Shown in pieces: positions 57,910-64,000 of a DNA stretch of 64,000 nt (its first letter is position 1; every line of letters starts with the position of its first letter). The notes under the pieces were generated by a model that saw only the letters and a program-made list of their open reading frames with translations, was not told where the DNA came from and ran no database searches. The translations under genes and the position numbers were made by a program. The stretch spans positions 124,001 through 188,000 of the forward strand of contig CAKPHU010000001.1 of assembly GCA_934162125.1 (NCBI GenBank). The letters are read 5' to 3'. This stretch comes from an uncultured Bacilli bacterium (GTDB lineage Bacteria > Bacillota_I > Bacilli_A > RF39 > UBA660).

Positions 57910-59988
57910 TTAATTACCTCCTTGTAGTATTTGGTTAACTACTCTACCAAATGAATGTAGGAATCCTTTTTTAACAAATTCATTAGTATAAGTAATTTCA
58001 TAATTTTGTCCTATAGCAACAGTTAGATTACTGTTATTAGAAGTTATAGCTCCTGTAACACTCTTTATTTTGTACTCTTGTGGAACTATTTCTTTTATAT
58101 TATAAGTTCCTGGATTAACAAAGACTGTTTCACATTGTCCTTTTTCAAGACTAATCCATGTATCATATTTATTTGTTGTTCCTGTGATGTGGAATTGGAA
58201 AGTATTTTCATTATATGAAGTACTTACCTGTTTACAAATTTTTATTTGAGATTGAATTGTAAAACTTGCACTTGCTTTATATTCTTTATCAGCTAATTCG
58301 TAATTGTTGTCAGCTAAAGCTCCTTTTATTTCAGCAACATTTTCGATTGTACCAGCATCTGTTTCAGATACGGTATATATTGCATATAGATCAACACTTG
58401 AATTAGCACCTATTGTATCGATGTTAGCCATATGAGTAGATAAGATTGTGTAGTTAGAGTTTGCTTCAAAAGTAGAATTTTCTGGTACTTCTTTAACCAT
58501 AACATTGTTGATGGCAAAGGAAGCATTATTTTTAACTGTAATCTTAAATCTTACTTTGTCTCCTACACGATAATAGTCTTTAGTACTAACTAATGTTTTA
58601 GTAATTGTTGGTTCGAATGTTCCAGCTTGAACTTTCCATTCACCATAGACTGTTATATCTTGAGATGGCATTTCAAATGTTTTTTCTTTATACCAACCTA
58701 AGAACTTATAACCAGATGGTTCACTCTTAACATTTTCTAGTGTTACTGTTTCTCCAGCTTTATATGATTTAGTGTCTGGTAAGTAATTTTCAGCGTTAGG
58801 TGGTAATGTACCATCATAGAATTGATAAATTACTTTGTAAGTTACTTCTTCAAATTCACCAACTAAAGTAACATCAGAAGCTGGCATTGCGAAGCTACCA
58901 TCAGAACTAATTGTAGTATCTGATGTTTTCCATCCTAGGAAACGATAACCATTGAAGATATCTCCTACTTTTAGGGAATCTAGATTTACAACGGTACCTG
59001 AGTAGTAATTCTTCTCTAATGGTAAGACATAACCATCAGGAGTTGTTCCGGTTAAGGTATAAATAACTTTATTAGTATTTTTCTTAGTGAATGATCCTTT
59101 TAGTGTAACTTCGCTAGCTGGCATTGTGAAGGTATTGTTTGTAACTGTGGCATTTGTTGTTGTCCAGCCACTGAATGTGTAGCCTTCTACTTCAACGTTA
59201 GGAGCAACACCAACTTTTATGCCTGAAGCGTAACTTGATGTTTTTGGTACACTTGGAGCATTATCTGGTACGGTACCAGTGTATTCATACTTTACATTAT
59301 AAAGTATGGCTAATTCATCACCCATAAATGCATGTACGGTATTAGAATTAATAGTTAATCCTCTTTCTCTTGCGGTGGCAAAGTTGTAAAAATCTCTTCT
59401 TGTTTCTTTTTCTGGAGTTGCTGGATCATCAATTGTTGGAGTCATAGTTCTGATACCAACAGTTAGTTCACATCCAGCTTTTAGATTTTTTACTTGGAAA
59501 GTTACCATACGAGTTGTGGCATTGTAATGTAGTCCGTGATAAGTATATTCTGTTTTGTCTGCATTCCAAACTCCTTCGGTAGTGCTTTCTTCGTTTGTAT
59601 CATCGATTACTTTTCCTGGGCAAGTGGTTTTGTCACTTCTTTTTACAGCACCAATGGAACCATCGTCTGTAGTGACAAAGCCAAGGAACTCAAGTCCATC
59701 AGGAATACGGTCTTCGATGAACATTGTTTCACTTCTAATTTCTGATACAGTTGTACTATCTGACTTTGTTCCATTTTTATCTACTCCATCGTAGGAAATA
59801 TTCAAATAGTAAGTAAGTTCAGAATTAGGTTTTACTGGGGCATCATTATCTAGAAGTGTAGCAAAACTGTCACCAGAAAAGATTGTGATGAGAATAGCAA
59901 ATGTTGCGAGACCAAAAAGAATCCACATCATTTTTAATTTCTTTTTGGCTTCTTTAACATTTACATTTCTTGTTCTGTCCTTATTCAT
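57910..59988 (-). CDS. Surface protein with InlB-type repeats, DUF11-like and CnaB-like domains
   Basis: 692 residues. A basic cytosolic start and one membrane segment (~21-38) lead into an N-terminal beta-rich domain (~45-225) and three InlB-B/Listeria-Bacteroides-type repeats (~227-300, 305-380, 383-452; each ends in FxGW..MPxxxVTLxG). A DUF11-like domain (~460-575) precedes a CnaB-like domain (~580-672) with candidate Lys-Asn isopeptide residues (Lys in IKICK, Glu in NIKEIVP, Asn in YTNEF). The C-terminus has no LPxTG or membrane segment, ending VVNQILQGGN. AAAGGAG precedes the ATG. Likely the structural stalk or minor fibre subunit. Confidence 0.83.
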   Translation of the reverse strand: MNKDRTRNVNVKEAKKKLKMMWILFGLATFAILITIFSGDSFATLLDNDAPVKPNSELTYYLNISYDGVDKNGTKSDSTTVSEIRSETMFIEDRIPDGLEFLGFVTTDDGSIGAVKRSDKTTCPGKVIDDTNEESTTEGVWNADKTEYTYHGLHYNATTRMVTFQVKNLKAGCELTVGIRTMTPTIDDPATPEKETRRDFYNFATARERGLTINSNTVHAFMGDELAILYNVKYEYTGTVPDNAPSVPKTSSYASGIKVGVAPNVEVEGYTFSGWTTTNATVTNNTFTMPASEVTLKGSFTKKNTNKVIYTLTGTTPDGYVLPLEKNYYSGTVVNLDSLKVGDIFNGYRFLGWKTSDTTISSDGSFAMPASDVTLVGEFEEVTYKVIYQFYDGTLPPNAENYLPDTKSYKAGETVTLENVKSEPSGYKFLGWYKEKTFEMPSQDITVYGEWKVQAGTFEPTITKTLVSTKDYYRVGDKVRFKITVKNNASFAINNVMVKEVPENSTFEANSNYTILSTHMANIDTIGANSSVDLYAIYTVSETDAGTIENVAEIKGALADNNYELADKEYKASASFTIQSQIKICKQVSTSYNENTFQFHITGTTNKYDTWISLEKGQCETVFVNPGTYNIKEIVPQEYKIKSVTGAITSNNSNLTVAIGQNYEITYTNEFVKKGFLHSFGRVVNQILQGGN

Positions 59989-60032
59989 TATTATTATCTC
60001 CTTTCTTTATAATTTTAAGATCTATTTTTAAT

Positions 60033-60051
60033 ATATGTTGGTAAAACATAT
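60033..60051 (-). other. Hairpin between the two large surface-protein genes
   Basis: ATATGTT (60033-60039) pairs with AACATAT (60045-60051), 5-base loop, just after the stop codon of the VWA gene. The following bases are AT-rich but have no T-run, so it is more likely an mRNA-stability or attenuation element than a full terminator. Confidence 0.4.
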
Positions 60052-63000
60052 CAATCACCTGTTTCAACTATGTAAGGACTCGCCATACTGCCATCACCAT
60101 CAACATATTCTGTGCCTGGTTTTAGGGAAATAGCTGGACGTACTCCACTCGCACCACCAATAATATAGTGACTAAAGTTACCATTACTGCTGTAAACATT
60201 CCATACATTAGCGCCGTTATAACTGAAGCTGCCAGGAGAGCCCAACCAGTAGCCTTTACTTGTTTTTCGTATATTATTATTACCTAATAAATTCATCTCT
60301 TCATAGCTCATTAAACCCACTTTATATTTAAGCTTTGCTTTGCCATTTGAGGTACTAAATTGATCTGTTACGTTTAGACAGCTCAAATCACTTGAGCCAA
60401 AGTACATATTTGTGGATATACTTCCACCATTTAGATTCCAACCGTTTGTATTCGTATTATTCTGACTTCTGTCATTGCAAAATATTGTATCTTCTAGGTG
60501 GTCAGAATATTCTAATAAATACCTTTCATACCATGCGTCTACCCCAGTTTTTATAGTCGAATTTTTTGTGTTAACATCATCATTATACAGCATCTCATTT
60601 TTTGCGTCTTCTATACTCTTACCATCTGTAAGTCTTATGAAGTAAATATGAGAACCACTGATAGAATTGATGTATTTTAATGTTTTACATTTTCCTGTTG
60701 TATTAGAGCATGTGTAATGTGCATTATTTAAACTTTCTTGATTAGTTGAGTCGGTTATGTTCCAGAAACTTATTGCATTATCATCATTTAAAAAATATTT
60801 ATATGTTCCATCATCTGGATCTATTTTGTATTCAAAATCTTTAGCATACTTATAATTTCTTGATACGTTCACATAATACATTGCTTGATTAGAAGTTGAA
60901 GTTGCATACCACAAATTACTGCACGTATTATTTGTTGCATTTTTACAAACATATTTGTTTTCTACATTTGAATATCCCGTATACCAAATTTTTCTTTCGA
61001 TTGTTGATGGATTATTTATTGTATATGTCCCATCACCATTATCAGTATAATTATCACCATATGTATATACATCATTATAATAAGTTAAGTCATTTCCTGA
61101 TTGTAGTCGAATATAATACATAGTTGAATTATTTACTTCGACAATGTAATATACATCTGGACTAATATATGTTTCTGTTGTATTCCTTAATGTATATTTT
61201 CCTACTAAATTAACATAATCATTCGTTGATGAAACCTGATAAGGATTATTGAGACTATATCTATAACTGCTTTCGTCCCATGTTACTGTATCTGCATACC
61301 AATACTCCATTGAAAGTGATGCGTTTGTTGACATTGATTCTGTCGTAGTTATAGAATCACGTTCATGTTTATATCTAGTATTGTACATATATCCTACATC
61401 AGCAAGTGAATCATAAGATGGTGCATTACGAAAAACTGATTCTCCAAATTGTGAATAATGTGAATTTGTGTTTAATGGTAGTACATAATAACTTGTTCCG
61501 CTGCTTAAAGTATCTACATAATATAAAGTTGTACATGTGGCATCCGCACTAGTTTGCTTGCAAGTATATTGCCCAGTTTTTATTGTTCCTGTTGTTACAG
61601 TTCCGGTCAAAGTAAAGCTTTTTGCTGTGCTATCGTAATTATAGCTTGTTCCGTAATAGTATGCTGTACTCATGCTTTGCCTAGTTATACGAGAGTATCC
61701 AACATGAGTACCACGAGTATCAAGGCATTGATTATTTTCAGTTTCACCATTGTAAATCATTTTAACTCCGCCAGTATCTGTTGTTCTAATCATTTGCCAG
61801 CAGTGGCCTGCAAATATTACATTGTTTTTATCTAAAATTGCTGCTGCTAAAACATTTCCAGCAGTAGTATTTGGTGCATACCAGTGATATATTTTCTGTG
61901 TTGCATCTTCTGTAAACGAATCTTTATGGCCTCCTGTGTACTCCTTCGCATAAGTTCCTTCTTCAGCTGCCGCTTTAAGTATTTTATAAAGTGTTGGTTT
62001 TACATATACAGTTCCATCCATTGATTTTGCAATAGATTGTTTTGTCCATGTAGCTCTTATAGTTACATCGTGTCCTGGCATTTGAAAAACATCATCATTT
62101 ACTTTTGAGATGTCTTTATCATCTTCTTCATCTATTTCCCATCCTTTGAATAAATAGCCATCGCAAGTAAGTTTGTCTGCTTTTTTAGTTACATTTTGAT
62201 GAACAAAATATTTTTCACTTGAAATAGATGAAAGTGTGCAACCATCAGGTGTATTAGTGTCATAGATGACTTTATACATGCCTTTTAAAACTGGTGTATT
62301 TGTACTATTAACTGTTTTGGTCGTCTCATCAGATAATTTTGATTCTATCGTTTCTTTATTATTAGTTGGGAAAAGTTCATCTGTTTCAGTATATTGTTCT
62401 TTTAATGTAAGATTAATATACATTTTAGCGTTTCCACCAGTCGTGTATGAGTTTTTACCTAAGTTCCAAACTATTTTTTGAAGCCCATTTTCTTCTGTTA
62501 AAGCAACTGTTCCAATTGTTACTTTGATATCATCAACTGAATCAACTTTAAATTTCTCATCTATATAATCTGTCACTATAAAATCTTCATAAATTTTTGG
62601 TGACACTGATGCTTCAAATAATACGTTATTTAAAGTTGATTGATCAGCTGTCCATTGAGAATCAGTAATTTGTTTTATCGCATCAATAATATCAGTTCCC
62701 ATTTCATATTGAACACCATTTATTGCCATATATGGATATTTTTCTTTTAAGGATTCATATGTTCCAATCTGATTTGGTGTATCTTCATTTGGATAGCCAT
62801 CTGTTAAAAATAATGTTACTATATCTCTATTGGATTCTTTTAAATAATTATTCATTATAATATCTACATTTTGTAATCCAGCATTATAGTTTGTAGTACC
62901 AGTTGTTGTTATCTCATCTAATTTCTGTAATAATTCATCCTTTTTATTTGAAAAGTCAGAAACAATAGCTGATTTATCACAAAAAATTATAATAGCTACT

Positions 63001-63524
63001 CTATTATTTGTATCGGCTAGCACATAATTGATTAGTTCTTTAGAGTCACTTATAGCTTTTTCTAACTTACTTCCGGACATCGAACCTGATACATCAATTA
63101 CTAAAATAATATCTTTATAGTTATCATTAATTTTCATAACAGAATTTACATCAAATGTAACTTGTGCTTTATTTAGTCCAATCCACTCTGCACTCTTATC
63201 AATGTGCCATGAGCCTGGATTGTCATAGTCGCTTGACTGAATTTCAACATTTTTTATTTCTTGGGTATATATTCCTAGACTATCTAAAAATTTCTTTGCT
63301 CCTGTTTTTATAATATTTGAGCCAGGAATAATTAATAGAGTAAAAATAGACACAATTAAAACTGCAATTGTTCCAATCGCAAATTTTTGCTTGTTTTTAA
63401 CTTTGATTTTAGGTAGCTTCAATCTTAATTTTGGTGTTGTATTTTCTTCTTCAAAGTCAAGGATTTCTATTTCTTCATCATGTTTTAAGTTTGCTTTATT
63501 GTTAAGCTTGTTTCTCTTTAACAT
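60051..63524 (-). CDS. Giant VWA-domain surface protein with Cys-paired repeats and DUF6273-like C-terminus
   Basis: About 1157 residues. A cytosolic acidic/basic start and one membrane segment (~48-67) precede a VWA domain (~135-320) with a complete MIDAS (VIDVSGSMSG and LFLTDGYPNED). Next is an InlB-like repeat (~415-495), then a domain with GHCWQMIRTTDTGGVK and QCLDTRGTHVG. Three modules each carry a spaced Cys pair (C655/C664, C860/C868, C939/C946). The end (GYWLGSPGSFSYNGA, GGASGVRPAISLKPG) is DUF6273-like. The start is ATG 63522-63524 with AAGGA upstream. It is the first gene of the operon from promoter 63558-63586; the tip-adhesin role is inference. Confidence 0.85.
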   Translation of the reverse strand: MLKRNKLNNKANLKHDEEIEILDFEEENTTPKLRLKLPKIKVKNKQKFAIGTIAVLIVSIFTLLIIPGSNIIKTGAKKFLDSLGIYTQEIKNVEIQSSDYDNPGSWHIDKSAEWIGLNKAQVTFDVNSVMKINDNYKDIILVIDVSGSMSGSKLEKAISDSKELINYVLADTNNRVAIIIFCDKSAIVSDFSNKKDELLQKLDEITTTGTTNYNAGLQNVDIIMNNYLKESNRDIVTLFLTDGYPNEDTPNQIGTYESLKEKYPYMAINGVQYEMGTDIIDAIKQITDSQWTADQSTLNNVLFEASVSPKIYEDFIVTDYIDEKFKVDSVDDIKVTIGTVALTEENGLQKIVWNLGKNSYTTGGNAKMYINLTLKEQYTETDELFPTNNKETIESKLSDETTKTVNSTNTPVLKGMYKVIYDTNTPDGCTLSSISSEKYFVHQNVTKKADKLTCDGYLFKGWEIDEEDDKDISKVNDDVFQMPGHDVTIRATWTKQSIAKSMDGTVYVKPTLYKILKAAAEEGTYAKEYTGGHKDSFTEDATQKIYHWYAPNTTAGNVLAAAILDKNNVIFAGHCWQMIRTTDTGGVKMIYNGETENNQCLDTRGTHVGYSRITRQSMSTAYYYGTSYNYDSTAKSFTLTGTVTTGTIKTGQYTCKQTSADATCTTLYYVDTLSSGTSYYVLPLNTNSHYSQFGESVFRNAPSYDSLADVGYMYNTRYKHERDSITTTESMSTNASLSMEYWYADTVTWDESSYRYSLNNPYQVSSTNDYVNLVGKYTLRNTTETYISPDVYYIVEVNNSTMYYIRLQSGNDLTYYNDVYTYGDNYTDNGDGTYTINNPSTIERKIWYTGYSNVENKYVCKNATNNTCSNLWYATSTSNQAMYYVNVSRNYKYAKDFEYKIDPDDGTYKYFLNDDNAISFWNITDSTNQESLNNAHYTCSNTTGKCKTLKYINSISGSHIYFIRLTDGKSIEDAKNEMLYNDDVNTKNSTIKTGVDAWYERYLLEYSDHLEDTIFCNDRSQNNTNTNGWNLNGGSISTNMYFGSSDLSCLNVTDQFSTSNGKAKLKYKVGLMSYEEMNLLGNNNIRKTSKGYWLGSPGSFSYNGANVWNVYSSNGNFSHYIIGGASGVRPAISLKPGTEYVDGDGSMASPYIVETGD

Positions 63525-63557
63525 ATTCTCAACATCCTTATACACTCTACTATATAA

Positions 63558-63586
63558 ATGGTATCATTTTTCTATTTTCATTTCAA
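63558..63586 (-). promoter_or_regulatory. Promoter of the surface-fibre operon
   Basis: Minus strand -35 TTGAAA (63581-63586), 17-base spacer, extended -10 TGA-TACCAT (63558-63563). The -10 is weaker than most in the window, so the operon may need activation. Confidence 0.65.
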
Positions 63587-63608
63587 GTAATTGGCCGTTT
63601 TTTTCAAT

Positions 63609-63634
63609 AAAAAAGAACTATATTTCTATAGTTC
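63609..63634 (-). terminator. Intrinsic terminator of the Sua5-like gene
   Basis: GAACTATA (63615-63622) pairs with TATAGTTC (63627-63634), 4-base loop, then TTTTTT on the minus strand. The TAG stop is inside the hairpin. Confidence 0.85.
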
Positions 63635-64000
63635 AATGTAATTATGTGAACATGATCTAATAAGTCTGTTCATGATAGCTAAACCTAGGCCTTCTGGAGA
63701 AACTCCTTCAATGATTACTAGATCAGCTTTATAGTTATCAACTTTTCGTAAAAGTGTAAAAATATTTTTAGATATTTCTTCTAATGTTTCACCCATATCA
63801 AGAGTATTTTTAAAGTTTTTAGTATTTGAAGTACGGCATAAGACTAAGCAATTTTGTTCTTGTTCTAACTCATGAACCTTATTAATAAACTTATCATTGT
63901 CTTTACTATAAATTAGAAGACATTTAGATTCTGGAGCATAATGACGATATTTCATACCAGGAGATAATACTTTTTCACCTGGGGCAATGTCACCTAAAAC
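63626..64000 (-). CDS. Threonylcarbamoyl-AMP synthase, C-terminal part only
   Basis: The visible 124 residues are the C-terminal Sua5 domain of the YrdC/Sua5 family, which makes threonylcarbamoyl-AMP for the t6A37 tRNA modification. The linker motif LGDIAPGEKVLSPGMKYRHY, then APESKCLLIY, is diagnostic: SPGMKYRHYAP is the hinge that reaches into the active site of the N-terminal YrdC domain, which lies beyond the right edge. The start codon is outside the window. MtaB, which modifies t6A further, is at 6825-8096. A terminator overlaps its stop. Confidence 0.9.
   Translation of the reverse strand, partial: VLGDIAPGEKVLSPGMKYRHYAPESKCLLIYSKDNDKFINKVHELEQEQNCLVLCRTSNTKNFKNTLDMGETLEEISKNIFTLLRKVDNYKADLVIIEGVSPEGLGLAIMNRLIRSCSHNYIEL

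Noticed and set aside
57910..59988. Classic LPxTG pilin
   Set aside because: The C-terminus has neither a pentapeptide nor a hydrophobic tail; only an N-terminal membrane segment is visible.
18096..63524. Mycoplasma-type genetic code (TGA as tryptophan)
   Set aside because: uppP and the large VWA gene both end in TGA, giving correct family-length products, and Trp is encoded by TGG.
1..64000. CRISPR array, prophage or insertion sequence
   Set aside because: No regular direct repeats, transposase, integrase or phage structural genes were seen.

Overview
The window is an AT-rich, gene-dense stretch of a low-GC Firmicutes-type (Bacilli-like) chromosome. Several features support this: a ParC/ParE pair, the RecD2-type helicase, a Bacillus-type DnaB primosomal protein, AddA/AddB, L27 with a Prp-type N-terminal extension next to Prp, the L32-YceD pair and Obg. 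Nearly every gene is on the minus strand; only a SpoVB-like flippase (11116-12423) and a small YqfQ/VrrA-like gene (24558-24836) are on plus. Complete genes such as uppP and the large VWA gene end in TGA, so the standard bacterial code is used and a Mycoplasma-type code is excluded. Short intergenic gaps, terminators that swallow stop codons and many uncharacterised proteins point to an uncultured, probably gut-dwelling, streamlined Bacilli lineage (RF39/Erysipelotrichia-like). That placement is inference. No tRNA, rRNA, insertion sequence, prophage or CRISPR array was seen, and no stretch over 300 bases lacks a gene.

Layout in plus coordinates (transcription mostly right to left). 1-4125: topoisomerase IV (parC cut by the window edge, parE), with a possible small RNA upstream of parE. 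4413-8784: operon of a secreted protein, mtaB, recD2 and a small membrane protein. 8865-10984: two membrane-anchored unknowns. 11116-14586: flippase and convergent helD, the latter with a structured 5' leader. 14612-20541: unknown protein, phosphohexomutase, then ppaC-uppP-ZIP transporter-CmpB-like membrane protein. 20673-24419: DnaB, prepilin peptidase and a PilC/GspF protein. 24558-29404: tgt, a GreA-like protein and ruvA-ruvB-queA. 29435-34948: yebC, an HPt-REC protein, obgE, a putative metallopeptidase and the rplU-prp-rpmA operon. 34966-39987: lineage-specific unknown proteins. 40079-45537: addB-addA. 45549-50667: rpmF-yceD with an anchored beta-sandwich protein, a MYG1 homologue and two flavoproteins. 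50701-54843: an ABC-2 exporter with Tim44-like zinc-ribbon proteins. 54906-63586: a seven-gene surface-fibre operon. 63626-64000: the C-terminus of Sua5/TsaC.

Three themes stand out. First, ribosomal protein L32 carries nearly the same N-terminal Prp cleavage motif as L27, which suggests that one protease matures two ribosomal proteins. Second, the 54906-63586 operon combines a SipW signal peptidase, two TasA/camelysin-like proteins, a sortase, a protein with an atypical sorting signal, an InlB-repeat/DUF11/CnaB protein and a large VWA/DUF6273 protein, which looks like a composite cell-surface fibre system. Third, the helD mRNA starts with a roughly 100-nt leader that can form mutually exclusive hairpins. 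Promoters are close to TTGAAA-17-TATAAT, often with an extended -10 TG.
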